A stretch of 64,000 nt of DNA from Beroe forskalii (GCA_011033025.1 WFMF01000557.1:1-64000); one strand, 5' to 3'; counted from the stretch's first letter, positions 12,301 through 27,300 are shown. A program made the numbers and translations. The notes: generated from the sequence alone by a model not told the origin.

Positions 12301-15300
12301 ATTATTGGACATTCTGGCCAACTTATATCTCAAATTCTTGTTCTCCAAAATATGGAGGTGAGCCTCCCTTAAAGGTGCATAATTCTTAATAAGTAATCCG
12401 CCGGCCAAAAAATGACGTAATTGACGGATTATTAGTCCGCCGATATTACTGAAAGTGGCAGGACCTGCAAGAGATCCAGCCAGGTTACAGGATAGTTCAT
12501 TTAAGTCTCCTTGTCTATCTGTAACTATCTCTGAGGGTCTGGCATGGAATAACTGTCGTTTAGGTATTCAAAGGACTGTGTAAGTGTACCAGCGCGGAAA
12601 GGACTTAGTCAGAGTTACTGCGCAGAAAGTTCGGTACTTTTCTACTTTTCTAGCTACGGTACGTTCGTGTGGCTCAGCACATTCGGAACATTTATAACCG
12701 CGCTTTGTTCCATTTCATTCGTTGCCATCAAGCAACCTGGCACCCATGTGTGGCAATAAAGATCAATGGTGTCACTTTTCACGCTTACTTTAACTACTTG
12801 AGTCTACCGCATGAACAATATTTCCTTAATTTCAGCTGTGTCGTATATACCGGGTATTTAATGAAAATTTGTCTTGGCTGAAATTCCTGCTAAAATTGAT
12901 CTTAGCGGACACTATAAATGTGATGGATGATGGACGTGTATGTTGTAATTGGGCCCTACGTAAGATGGACTCTAAATCAGATGGCACCCCTGAAATTTTC
13001 TCATGAAACCTTTTAGTTTTTAGACATTCGCGTCACTTTAATGCAAACTGTCTCCCGAGTAACTGATCAAAATAATTCACATGTTGCCTAAAATAGCTGC
13101 CATCTATTACGATAAACACAAGAATTTTAAATATGTCTATAAATATTACATTCTATGACAAATACTAACCGAGTGATGCTTCATTAAAAGTTTAAATGGT
13201 TAAATAGTCGCACTAGGTTATTAAATAGGAGTTTGACTGAAGGAAAGGTGTGAAGTTTAAAAGATCGAATAATAGTGGCCTTAGGTTATTAATAGGAGTT
13301 TGACTGAATAAAAGGGGTGTAGTTTAAAATATTAAATAGTGGTACTAGGTTATTAATAGGAGTTTGACTGAATAAAAGGTGTGTAGTTTAAAAGATTAAA
13401 TAGTGGTACTAGGTTATTAATAGGAGTTTGACTGAAGAAAAGGGCTGTAGTTTAAAGGATCAAATAGTGGCACAAGGCTATTAATAGGAGTTTGACTGAA
13501 TAAAAGGTGTGAACTTTAAAATGGTTGAATAGTGGCACTATAAAGGTACAAAAAAGGGGTGAATAAAAGGGGTGTAGTTCTCAATATGTTTTGGGTGTTA
13601 CCACCACGTTCGGGCTGAAAATTACGACAGCTTGCTGGACAACTTGAAAAGTGAGAAGGTTGATTAAACATGTAGTTTGAGACTCATGTAGTGGGGGTTG
13701 ACACCCACTAAAAACCCAGATTAACTGTTCATGGGCTCAGTTATTCAATCAATTACACGTGTTGGGTTGGTATAAAGTATTAACTCCTCGAGCCTATGCA
13801 TGACAAACTCCTCGAGCTGATATTCACGATTCAATCCTCGGACCTTTACATGATTAACTCAAGAGATATTCCTCGGAATCAGCCCTAGCAGGTGATTCCG
13901 CTGCTGAGGCGGTTTAAACATAATACGTTTACACGTACGTTGCAAAGACTACCCGGTATACTATTTACCAACCAAGTAGCCGTGAACAATGCTGCACACA
14001 GTAGTATCAGGCATGCCTCACCACCAGAAAACAAATCCTTATCTATGTTTGGGAGGACTGGCAAACAGTCCTTTCAGTTCAATTCATCGCCCAAATTTCC
14101 TGGTTTCCAACTAAGAACGTCCCATTTTAAAATTTATGGTAAAAATTTTCTCATTTGCATCAAATAATTTGTAGATTTCCCTCATAATTTCTCAAGAAGC
14201 TATTAAAAGTCAGTTAGACCTTTACTAGGTGAGATCTGTAAAACTCAACCAGTCTAACTAAGTAACTGAGACAGTAGTTGGATCACTCTAAAAATGTAGG
14301 AATATGTACCTGTACGATGTGAGATTAGCCCCATCTAACTCCAGGAATCTCAGTATCCAGATGAGGGCTATGAGCTGAGTTGAGGGGTTGCTGCTCTGAC
14401 TGTGTCCCAGCAGCACGGATATCATAGCCTTGAAGTTGGTCGTGCTGTTCTTCCGGTTTATCTCCATCAGGAAATCGTTAAGCACCTGTCAGGGAAGTGA
14501 TTTTATTAAGAAGGTCCACAAATTATATGTCTTGTTAGAGTGTTGTCAGGGAAGGGATTCTATAATAATATAAGACGCATTTTGCGTATGTTTTGTTAGC
14601 TGTAGGTATATTATATCTATGTCAACCGGAAAGAGCTCTGTTTAGATGGATGATTCCATTCAACGCTAAATTCTCTGCATCTTCGAATTAGGGGCCATGG
14701 GAGCTTCAAAAGTTCAAAGCGTTTTATAATTTATGAGGATAATTTGATTTTAATCTATTTGAATATTTATAATTTTCCTGATTGAATATTCCTAAATTGA
14801 ATATTCCTAAATTGAATATTCCAGTTCCAAAATTAGATATCGGCCTCGAAGACTCCCATTTCCACAGTCCATGACAGTGAATTTCCACTGTCATAAAATA
14901 AAGAAGTATTGTGAAATAGGTATTAAGCCGGGGACTGGACCTTCAATCTCTAAATCAATATCAAATAATCGTTACATAACGCTTATGTGAAATAAGGAGG
15001 TAGTTTGGTGAAATACCTTATTGGCATTTACTTAACTGGCTCTTAAGGACAAAAATGGCTTCGAGATTTTTTTCCAAAGGGCCGGTTAAAAAGGCCGGTT
15101 AAAGTGGGGCCGGTCAAATTAAAGGCTAGTAAATTTAGGTCAGAGAAAATAGTTATGAATTGCCTTATGCAGTGTTAAATTCTCTTGAATGTAATTATGT
15201 AGTTCACGATAATGACCTAAATAGGCATATCAGACCAGGATTTGGGTCTTTTGGTGCAATCTATAAAGTACAAATGGGTTTTAATGGCCATTTTAGAGCA

Positions 15301-18300
15301 TAAAATCCTTCATCCGGCGACCGGCAGAGAAATGTTTTGTCCAAGGGGTCGGCTAAAACGTTTAAAAGTGATGCTTTTTTTGTCCATTGGGCCGATTAAA
15401 AAGGGCCGGCTAAAAAGACCAAAAAGGTAACCGAGGTATCTTCTGTGAATACTTAAATGGAGTTGAAGCACGCATCTGTTGCAACAAAGCACGTACCTGT
15501 TGCGTCATAGCACGTACCTGTTGCGTTATAGCACGTACCTGTTGCGTTATAGCACGTACCTGTTGCGTTATAGCACGTACCTGTTGCGTCATAGCACGTT
15601 ATAGCACGTACCTGTTGCGTCATAGCACGTTATAGCACGTACCTGTTGCGGCATAGCACGTAATATCACGTACCTGTTGCGTCATAGCACGTACCTGTTG
15701 CGTCATAGCACGTATCTCGTCCTTCTGGTCGCCCAGTATAACAAAGAGCCCATCCAGCAGCATGGGCAGGTGTGAAACCAGCTCGATATCCGGCACTGAA
15801 CTGAGCAGCTGTATCCAGCTCACAAGGTACTGTCGCACGTTGTCGTTGTTAGTGTAGATACGCTCCCGAACCTGGGGTCAAGTAGCCCGACTTGAGAGGT
15901 AGATAGTATATTATATGCCTACAATCTCAAAAGTACACGTTTATTATCTTCAAAGTAGACGTGAACTATCTCAATTCTCAGAGCAGACGTTTACAACCTC
16001 AGTAGTTGAGGCAGAAAACATACAACGTTCGAATACAAGACGTAACCTAACACTTCAGATCCTAAGATTTCCGATCACACCTACCAGTTTCACGAACAAG
16101 TCCACATCGAAGATATTTGACTCCGTGACGATATCCTTTATCAGCCGATCTAGCAGCTCAGCACCGTTCTTGACGTGAGTGTCAGGGTCACAGATCAATT
16201 TGCTCACGCCATCAAATATCTGGAATAGGTGTTATCATTTCTCCATATCATTTCACAGTATCGTTTCACTGTATCATTCAACTGTTTCATTTCAATGTGT
16301 CAAATATTATCTTCCCGACAGGAATTCTGCGAAAAGTTAATTTGCACGCCCATCTAGAAACGATTTAACAATACGTGACCGGTTTACCGGATACCTATAT
16401 ATTGGATTCTATATGGTGCGGAATCATTTCCTGAAGATTTTAAACAGAATCATACTTTAATATAATTATCGGGCACCCATGCAATCCGATTTATCGATTT
16501 CGGTGTCTGCATATTTCTTATGTACCTTAAACTGCCGGATGACGCAACTCTTTTTCAAAACATCACATACATAATATTATCATGCACATAGCAATGTAGC
16601 GGTAAATCAATGAAAATGTTAAGTGTTTCACTCCGCTTGTTCGAAGGGCGCGGAAGCAAATGTTAAAGTTCCACAAGGATAGCAATCGGTTTTGACACCA
16701 TCACTATGAAATTATTTATTTCAAAGCCCTTGTGGGTACCCAACCGTGGGTTTTATACAAAGTAAGTCTTGTACAGCGTGCAATTCCTTGGCAAGTTTCA
16801 TTTAATATTATCTCAGTAAATTCGTATAATAGTCTCACGCACATTTAACATAGCTCCTCTGCGAATTACATCCCTTGATATCTAGCGTCTCTCACATACA
16901 CTTTATAAGGATGCTAAATGAAAAACCCATCTATTACATGAGCTCTATTTGATAAATCCGACACCGCATCAATGTTATATCTTCTCTACATCAACATTAT
17001 ATAAAATAGATCTTTGCTAATTCACATGCCAAGTTATCATGCGTCTTCTTTGTATCTTCATGTAATTTATAGCCCCAAGATGAATATTATTCACAGTCGT
17101 CCCCAAACCACAGCTACATATAACCTACGTGTTACAAATATGCAGAACACGTTCGACTATTATGAGTAGTTATTGGTCGTGTAACAGAGTGGAGTGCCGA
17201 AGGCACGACACGATGTTACACGACCAATAACGCTCTTATTTTTCGCTATGGAGATAAGAGGGATCGATTGCCGTCAAAAAAGTTGACCTAAATGCATGCA
17301 TTCATGCATTTTCATTCACGTGACTTAGTGCACCAATAGCAGTCCACTACGGACCTCCCCTGACCGTGTCTCTCGTGGCATTTGTGCTTCTACTAGTGAC
17401 TTCAATGCTGCTACATTACTGGCTGATATGTCTGACACGTCAGTTCCACGTGCTACGCATAATTCACTCTTGAACACGTGACCGGTCAGGTTGAATGGAG
17501 GAGAAAATACGAGATTTATGGAACGGCAAGCTCAGGAGGATCAGCTGCGGTACTTGTAATTGATAGGAAGTAAATGCAGTCACTTTTTACGCTTGCTCTT
17601 CACATTTGCTGCTGACTACTTATGTTTTAATAATTTTCGACACCAACGTTCACAGATAGTATCAATCATGTGCGCTCAACTACATACTTACATAAATCGT
17701 TTGATAGAACAAAAACATGCTAATTAAAATCTATTTGTCTCATGTCTATTGTAGTATTTCGCAGGGCCGTAATTCCCGGGGGGGCTAGGGGGGCTGAAGC
17801 CCCCCCAAGATTTTTGAACTGACTCGAAAAAAATTATACCTTCCAATCAAAATTTACAACTTAACTGATTTTTTAAACTTTAGAGAATGATATTGATACA
17901 TCATTCGTAATTATGAAGGTTTCAAAATCATATCAACACTTCATATAGGCCATTTTGTTGGTTCATCATGGTATTTTTCATCTACAAACGACAGTACAGA
18001 AGTGCTGTAATCAATCCATGTGGCATGTCTCCATAGTTAGTTGACAAAATGATAATAAATAGTTAGAAAGTAATAACTAAATATCATGATCATAAGCTCA
18101 TAACATGTTCATAGATGAAAGTGACATACTGGAATGGATTACTGTAGAATATGATCATAATAATTTGACGTCTAAAAAACCAACGAGTGCTCTGGGATAG
18201 CAAACTTGGATCATCAGTAAGACACGGCTGATTATGAGGCACAGTATGTTCTACACAATTCCACAGGTTTTTAACATGAAAACTTGCTCAAGACTAGTCA

Positions 18301-21300
18301 AAGTGCCATTGTCTGACACTCATAATCTTCACGATTCCTTCCCATTTCTGTTGCCCAAAAATTCATTCTCAGGCATTCAAAAACCCAAAAATTTTCCGGC
18401 TCCGCCCCCATCCCCAGCCAGGGCTCTGCCCCTGACCCCGCTGGGGCTGCGCCCCAGACCCTGCCTCCGGGGCTCCGCCCCTATTTAGCTCCGCCCCTGG
18501 ACCCCGTCCTCCGGGCTCGCTTCGCTCGCCCAGCCCCCCCAACTCAAAATTGAGAATTACGGCCCTGGTATTTCGGTCATCTACACCATTCGCAACGCCT
18601 ATGATCGTATCCATGAATGAATGAAGTTCCAATTATGACGTCAAAGGATTAGGAATTAGGGTGTTTTTAAAAAGCAATCCTACGTGATCACTAAGTCTTA
18701 ATTTCGATACGTTTTCATAACCCGCCGACGAAAAATTCTAAGTATAGCGTTTCGAGATTCTCCTATGACGCAATTATGCTCTTCCTCTCTCGTGGGGCAT
18801 CCAGAATATTCATATTGGCCCTCATCCAAGTTTTTTACTCCATAGATAATAGATATCATCATGATTCACGTACATGGGTGCAGTACCTTTTTCTTTGAAA
18901 TAAGCTCATGATCAGGTATCAAAGTAGCAAGTTGATAACATACGACCGCCTATTTTCCGTGCGTGGATATTTGTAGAATTGCTATAGTATTTTAGTTTGG
19001 AATCGGATTATTCTGCTGGGGCAGGTCAAGTCTTAGTCACGTGACACGGTCAGGTGACACGTTCACGTGGTAACAGCCTACCACAAGGTTCGTCACGTGG
19101 TCACCACGTGACCTTTAGGTGGCTACCACGTGGCAGGCACGGCCAACAGAGCGAAAAATAAATTACTTTAGCGAAAGCCATTCATAACATATCTAAATTT
19201 ATCACGGCTCCACTCTTCGAGTGTCGCGTGATAAATTAGATATAAATATTTCGTAGCAAGCTACTCAATATTTATATCCTATTACATACTCATTTCATTC
19301 GTATGTAATAGAGATATGTTAATTCCTGGTCTTTCGCTAAAGTACATATCATGTAATTTCGGGGTTCCTTTGAGTTTACTAGTCATGTCTGTAAACTGTA
19401 AAGTACCAATATCAAGTTTAAAAGTCTTTGATGAATTAGCAGTTTCCTGGGAGATACGAGATACAATGCTACTTCAGAATTACCAGGCTTCTTCCATGCT
19501 GTTGCCTGACCAGTAACAACACCAAGACTGAGTCATGTGATTCAAGTAGCATTGATACGCTTCATTCATTGGTTACTAAGAGTTACGATAATTTAGGTGC
19601 TAGTAACTGCAATTCAGTTGTATCGAGTTAGTGTCAGTTATGGGATTCTGAATTCTCCACCGTTATCGAGAGAGTTCTTTACGCGCATCATCCTACTCTA
19701 GTTTTTATCCGAGCTTGTAGTTTTCATTTGTCCTAATGAACTATTGGAACTGAACGAAGTCGGGAAACATGAGGGTTACGGCATTTGGGGATTTGGTTTC
19801 CAGAAACGAGACGCAGCTACGGCCACAACATGAAAACGCCAAATCGATTTTTTACCCACAAGTGGCTACATAAATCGATCAATGAAAGGATTGATGAATA
19901 CACGCATTTTACAGTGCGCGCATTTCTTTTCCAATAGACTTTCTGTCGAAAATACAGTATTTTACACGTTTTTATCGATCGATCCATGTGCAGAAATATG
20001 GTTTACCAGCGCCATCAAATATTTCCTTGAAGAAGAGCAGCATGGAGGCCCGGCCCACTTTGGCAATGTTGTACATGCTCTCACACCCAAAGTACCGGAC
20101 CCGACAGTCAACGTCGATAAAGGACTTGAGCACCGGAGGCACCTGAAAGAAGGGACAGTTAGGTTAAAGAAAGGGCGTGGCCTGATATTTGAGTTGGAAT
20201 AGTGGGTTGCAACTCATACCTCCCCCCCATTGAGTTGGGTTAAGGTTGCAACTCCGACTTCCCCCTTTGAATTTGGTTAATTTGTTGCGATTTTTTCGGT
20301 TTTATTGGATCGTCTCAAAAGCATATGTCTAGAAAATGTCGATAAATGGCTGATTAAATGCTTACGCGGCATAATGCACACATGCAACTTACCATGGCAA
20401 CTTGCTTAGAAGATAATACATTGTATCTAATTTTTGGCGTATTTTTTAGTCTTTGACATTGATTACAGAAAATCTAATCCAAAAAGATGAAGTCCACTGA
20501 CCAGTTCTCCTATTTCTGCTATCTTCCAGCAAAAATAGTGGGATTTCAGCTCCATTAAGCCGTGATAGCGTGAAACTTAAATATATTAACGTCAGTTCGT
20601 TTCTGGGAATAGTGATAAATTAATAAATCATGCATATCCGGTCATTTCTTGGTATGCAACTCACCTTAGTCATCTGTTGATTGTTCATTCACAGCGCAAT
20701 TTATTGAAAATCATTTATTCTCAATTGATTGCAATGAAAAGCTGTAGTTAAATTTGTAACATTTACTTCCTCCGAAAAATACCATAAAACAACTTAATCG
20801 TTCGCGTTAAATAGAAATCAATCAGTTTCTAAGCATTAAATACCTCAGTCGACAGACAGTAATGGTTTCTAGGAATAGTAATAGACCCGGAATTAAAAAT
20901 TCCTTATATGAATAAGGAATATGTGGTGTGAAACACAGCGTTACGGGGATTAAATTGTGTTTTAATCTGCAAACCACAGCACAGAAATGCCGTGATTATA
21001 GATCCGCTCATACCTCTGTGTTATAAATGGCAAATATGAAATGCAGGAAAATCACGCATTCAGATTCAGGTTAGTAAAATCTGGAAATGTGGGGCAGAGG
21101 AACGGACGAGGGAGACAAAACTTCAGGGGGAGACCGGAATTTGGAGAACAAAATGAAAATCGCATTATGATGCGAATCATAATCTCTGAGACCCTCAGAG
21201 GGCTGCCCAAAACACCAGCTCTTCATTAGAGGTAATAGTGAAATACTTGAGTCTTGACAATTTCTTCGTATAGCTGCTTACCAAAGTAGTCATCGTTGAT

Positions 21301-24300
21301 TGCTATTCTAAAGGTGCTTGAAGAAAACATGGCAGCCTTTTCCAAAACTTTAACAAACATTTGGTTATTGGTACAATTTCGGCCTACCGACAAGAGCGCA
21401 CATAAGAATCTATTTCCCACGGTCTAACAGGGTGGCCTGTCAATGATTTGAGCTGAGTGAGCACTTCAGATGCTGAAAACGACAACTGCACTTATTGCAG
21501 CACAGCCTAGTCTGAATCTAATCCAAACTACAACAAACGACAAGTGCCTAGTTGTCATTCAATGGAATTCAATTCCGGAGAATATTTTTGAAAGAAAAAC
21601 ACCAACAAATCTGTGTGAGTAGCCATTTCATTGAAATTCTGGGTGCTGTAGCCAAAGAAGAGTAGATAATTTCAAAATTCTGGGAGAAATTTTCCCAAGG
21701 GAAAAGAAAAAAGTGGGCGGGGGTGTTGTTGACCCCAGGATGAAGCTATGGGCTTATGGCTATGCGAAGTCACTTCTTCACTGGTTGAAACCCATGCGCT
21801 TAGATGACAACTAGTCCACTACAACAAAGACTAGCAACAAAGTGCCAACGTAAATTTAATATCATTCTTCCACATTTTCATACTTATTGGGCTTGAAATT
21901 GCCTGCGGAGGCCTAAACTCAGAACGCTATCATCTTTACGACATATTTCATTCCATGTTTCCATTGGGGCAGCAAACCATGTCATTATGACATGGTTATT
22001 GTCATTGCCTGTCAATCATTATTCTTATGAAAAAGCGCAGGCTGTTTACAGTCATTGTTCATTTTGAAGCGTGTACAATGCGAACAATAGTCCGATCCAT
22101 GACGTAAGAAAGTAATATCACAACACTCGTGATACAGAAACCTTTTCCGCGCAGCGCCGCGCGTTGACATAGTGAGTGGTTGACGAGTGTACTTTCATCG
22201 TAAATCAGCAGATATTTTCAAGTGTCAGCATTCCAAAAACGCGCGTGCAAAAAACGTGCAAAGCAAATGGACAATGTGGGACGAAGTGATTGAGATGGAC
22301 ATGAAGTGGAGAGAAATCATGTATGGGATGAGCCCAAGTATGCTGTCCTTCTATATGAATGCAGTCCAAGACACCCTACCACACCCACAGAACCTAAGAA
22401 GATGGGGAAAGGGCCAAGAAGCAGCATGTGCCCTTTGCGGGTGGAAGAACGCAGGACTCCCGCATATTCTATGTGGTTGTAGGGTTGCATTGGATCAAGG
22501 GAGGGTGTCGTACAGACACGATAGCATACTGAAAGTGATAGAAGGAGCACTGAAAGAAAAGATAGATGCTATCACAGAGCCTATCCCAATACATGATACC
22601 ATCAAGGAGGTCAAATTTGTAAAGAAAGGACAAAGAGTAAGGAAAGAAAAAGACAAAAGAAAGAAACATGTTGGACTCCTGGACCATGCAGATGATTGGA
22701 AGATGAATGTGGACACGAGAAAGAACCAGATCCATTTCCCTCCACATCACAACAACATCAGACAGACCAGATATCGTTTTGTACTCTGAGTCCAGTAAAA
22801 TGGTGATAATGATAGAACTTATCACCAGTAGGGAAAACATGGGAAAAATGGAGAGAGATCAAAGACCAAGTACGAAGCTTGCAGAAAACATCAGAGAAAT
22901 GGGAACATGGAAGCCATGGGTGTTCACCATAGAAGTTGGTGCCATGAGCTATGTAGCCAAAGAGAACACAGGGTCTGTGGAAGAAGTTGGGTGTAGGAGA
23001 CAAGGAAGGAAGACAGCTGTCAAAGAAAATATCCAGGACAGCTTTGAGGCTCCACTTCATCTGGATCTCAAAACACAGAAAAGATAGGGTGAACCAGGAA
23101 TGGAGATAGTTTGGCATACAAAGATTGTAAATACGTTATTACGGATCCCGAGATGTATCTGGCTGTGACTGTTCCCTTAACACGGGCGCACGTGTGAAAC
23201 GTAGTGTGAGGACGTAGGGGCTGTGACACTGCTACACCTTACATACGCCGCATGCAGTACCGCGACAGCATAGGATGTTGTGCTTCGTTCAGTTGCATTA
23301 TTTAACTTTCTTTGATAAACAAACACCACATAATGTATATCTTCTCTACATAGCATTATATAAAATAGATCTTTTGCTAATTCACCCAAGTTATCATGCG
23401 TCTTCTGTATCTTCATATTAATTATAGCCCCAAGATGAATATTATTCACAGTCCCCCAAACCACAGCTACATATAACCTAAAGTGTTGCAAGTATAGAAC
23501 GTTCGACTATTGAGTAGTTATTGGTCGTGTAACAGGGGAGTGGAGTGCCGAAGGCACATTTGATACACATTAATAACAACATATTCGCTATGGAATAAGA
23601 GGGATCGGTGCCGTCAAAAAGTTATTCATGCATGCATTCATGCATTTCATTCACGGCTTAGTGCACCAATAGCAGTCCACTACGGACCTCCCTGACCGTG
23701 TCTCGTATTTTGTGCTTCTACTAGTGACTTCAATGCTGCTACATTTACTGGCTGATATGTCTGACACGTCAGTTCCACGTCTACATAAAATTCCTCTTAG
23801 TTGTGACCAGTCACTGAAGTTGAATGGAAATACAGATTTATGGGCAGCAAGCTCAGGAGGATCTTTAGAATACTTATGTAATTGATGAGGGAAGTAAATG
23901 CAGTCACTTTGCTCTTACATTTGCTGCTGACTACTTATGTTTTAATTTTCGACACCAACGTTCACAGATAGTATCAATCATATTGCGCTCAACTACATAC
24001 TTACATAAATCTGATAGAACAAAAACATACTAATTAAAATCTATTTGTCCATGTCTATTGCCATTATTTCTTAGGGCCGTAATTCCCAGGGGAATAGAGG
24101 CTGAAGCCCACAAGATTTAGACTGACTCGAAAAATTATGCCTTCCAATCAAAATTTACAACAACTGATTTTTGGCTTTAGAAGATGATATTGATACATCA
24201 TTCGTAATTATGAAAGAGTTTCAAAATCATATCAACACTTCATATAGGCCATTTTGTTGGTTCATCATGGTATTTTCATCTATGACAATTACCAAAGTAC

Positions 24301-27300
24301 TATGATAATCATGTGGCATGTCTCCATAGTTAGTTGACAAAATGATATAAATAGTTAGAAAGTAATAACTAAATATCATGATCATAAGCTCATAACATGT
24401 TCATAGATGAAAGTGACATACTGGAATGGATTACCAGAATATGATCATAATAATTTGACGTCTAAAACCAACAGTGATGCTCTGGGATATGAAACTGGAT
24501 CAATAAGTAAGACATGACTGATTATGAGGCACAGTATGTTTCTACTACAATTCCACAGGTTTTTACTTATAGAAAACTATCAAGACTAGTCAAAGTGTTG
24601 TCTGACCTCATAATCTTCACGATTCCTTCCCATTTCTGTTGCCCAAAATTCATTTCTCAGGCATTCAAAAACTTAAAAATTTTCCGGGGCTCCGCCCTGC
24701 TTCGAGGCTCTGCCTGGACCCCTTTAGAATACGCCCCCAGACCCTGCCTCAGGCTCGCCCTGGCCCCCCGCCAGGGAGCTCCGCCCCTGGACCCCGTCCT
24801 CCGGGCTCCTTCGCTCTTAGCCCCCCAACTCAAAATTGAAATGCGGCCTAGTATTTCGGTCATCACACCCATTCGCAACGCCTATGATCGTATCCATGAA
24901 TGAATGAGTTCAATTATGACGTCAAGATTAGGGGTTAGGAGTGTTTTAAAAAGCAATCCCGTGATCACTAAGTCTTAATTTCGATACGTTTTCCTGCTTA
25001 TGCGACGAAAATTTAACAGTATAGCGTTTCGAGATTCTCCTATGACGCAGTGCTCTTCCTCTCTCGTGGGGCATCCAGGAATATTCATGGCCCCTCATCC
25101 CAAGTTTTCTCCATAGATAATAGATATATCATCATGATTCATTACATGGGTGCGATGCCTTTTCTTTGAAATAAGCTCATGATCAGGTATCAAAGTAGCA
25201 AGTTGATAACACGACCGCCTATTTTCCGTGCGTGGATATTTGCTTAGAATTGCTATAATGTGTTTAGTTTGAGATCGGATTATTCTGCTGGGGCAGGTCA
25301 AGTCTTAGTCACGTGACACACGGTCAGGTGACACGTTCACCCCGTGGTAACAGCCTACCACAAGGTTCGTCACGTGGTCACCGTGACAGGTGGCTGCGTG
25401 GCGGGCACACGGCCAGCAGAGCGAAAAATAAATTACTTTAGCGAAAGCCATTCATAACACCTCTAATTTATCACGGCTCCGCGGAGTGTCGCGTGATAAA
25501 TAGATCTCATGTTCATCATGGCAGCTTCTCAGCTATATCCTATTACATACTCATTTCATTCGTATGTAATAGAGATATGTTAATTCCTGGTGCTAAACTA
25601 AGGTATATCATGTTCATGGGGTTCCTTTGAGTTTTAGTCATGTCTATAAACTGTGAAATTATAATATCAAGTTTAAAAGTCTTTGATGAATTAGCGTTTC
25701 CTGGGAGATACGAGATACAATGCTACTTCAGAATTGCAGACTCTTCCATGCTGTTGCCTGACCAGTAACAACACCAAGACTGAGTCATGTGATTCCAAGT
25801 AGCATTGTTTTGCTTCATTCATTTGGTTACTAAAGCACGATAATTTAGGTGCTAGTAACTGCAATTCCAGTTGTATCAGTTAGTGTCAGTTATGGATTCT
25901 GAATTCTCCACCGTTATCGAGAGAGTTTCTTTGCACATCATCCTACTCTAGTTTTATAAAGGCTTGTAGTTTCATTTTGTCCCTAATGAACTATTGGAAC
26001 TAGACAGAAGTCGGAAAAAGGGTTACGTTACGGGCATTTTAGGGGATTTGGTTTCAAAGCAAGACGCAGCTACGGCCACAACGCAGAAAACGCCAAATCG
26101 ATTTTTACCCACCCTGGTATTTCCATAAATCGATCAATGAAGAGATGATGAATACATTTACAGTGCGCGCATTTCTTTTCAATAGACTTTCTGTCGAAAA
26201 TGTTGATATTTTACGTTTTATCGATCGATCCATGTGCAGAAATAATTTCCAGCGACAGCATACTTCCTTGAAGAAGAGCCAGCATGGAAGTGACCCTTGT
26301 GATATTTGCCCATGCTCACACCCCAAAAGTACCGGACCCAGACAGTCAACGTCGATAAGGGCTTGAGCACAGGCACCTGAAAGAAGGGACAGTTAGGTCA
26401 AAGAAAGGGCGTGGCCTGATATTTGAGTTGGAATAGTGGGTTGCAACTCGGACCTCCCCCCATTGAGTTGGGTTAAAGGGTTGCAACTCCGACTTCCCCC
26501 TTTGAATTTGGTTAATTTGTTGCGATTTTTTTCGGTTTTATTGGATCGTCTCAAAAAGCATATGTATGTCTAGAAAATGTGTGATAAATATTTGTGATTA
26601 AATGCTTTCGCGGCATAATGCACATACCAACTTACCATAGCAACTTGGCAGAAGATAATACTGTATCTAATTTTGGCTATTATTTTTTAGTCTTTGACAT
26701 TGATTACAGAAAATCTAATCCAAAAGATGAAGTCACTGACCCTTCTGCTTCTGCTATCTTCCAGCAAAAATGGTAGTTCAACTCCAAATACTAGCGGTGG
26801 TGGGGAGAAACTAAATATATTAACGTCAGTTCGTTTCTAGGAATAGTGATAAATTAATATTCATGCATATCAATCATTTCTTAGGTATGCAACTCATAGC
26901 CATCTGTTGATTGTTTCATTTTCACAGCGCAATTTATTATAAATCATTTTATTCTCAATTGAGTGCAATGAAAAGCTGTAGTTAAATTTGTAACATTTAC
27001 TTCCTCCTTAAACTAACCAATGTTCTAGTTAAATAGAAATCAAATCAGTTTCTAAGCATTAAATACTCAGTCGACAGTAAATATTAATAGTTTCTAGGAA
27101 TAGTAATGGGCCAGATTAAAATTCCTTGAATAAAATAGCGAATTGAAACACAGCGTTACGGGAATTAAAATTGTCTTTAATCTATGACCACAACAAGCGT
27201 GCCCGTGATTATATAGATCCGCTCATACCTCTGTGTTATAAATGGAAAATATGAAATGCAGGAAAATCACGCATACAGGTTAGTAAAATCTGGAGAGGAG

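Larger units (their letters stand above)
16948..23225. repeat. Segmental duplication, copy 1 (intact, ~6.28 kb)
   Basis: Similarity to 23310-29350 begins near tttgataaat...acaccgcatcaatg and ends near gtgtgaggacgtaggggctg. It contains, in order, a foldback, a hAT-type element, an E-box cluster, VAC14 exon 4 and a LINE 3' end. The copies are direct and nearly contiguous, separated by about 85 bp. No target-site duplication was found at the ends. Confidence 0.9.

Noticed and set aside
15410..15592. Heptad-repeat protein (TQQVRAI)n on the minus strand
   Set aside because: It is read-through of the donor array beyond VAC14 exon 6. It is only potential coding sequence if alternative donors are used.
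18369..18632. Gly/Pro-rich protein across the hAT-type element end
   Set aside because: It is generated by the GC-rich subterminal repeats of the element and crosses its target-site duplication.
16085..20142. U12-type AT-AC intron as explanation of VAC14 intron 4
   Set aside because: The 5' end ATATTTGATG does not match the U12 donor ATATCCTTT, no TTCCTTAAC-like branch site is near the 3' end, and the intron ends in AG.
22469..22840. Membrane-like minus-strand open frame over the LINE fragment
   Set aside because: It is antisense to the finger and endonuclease coding sequence, and the hydrophobic look comes from AAG/AAA codons read backwards.
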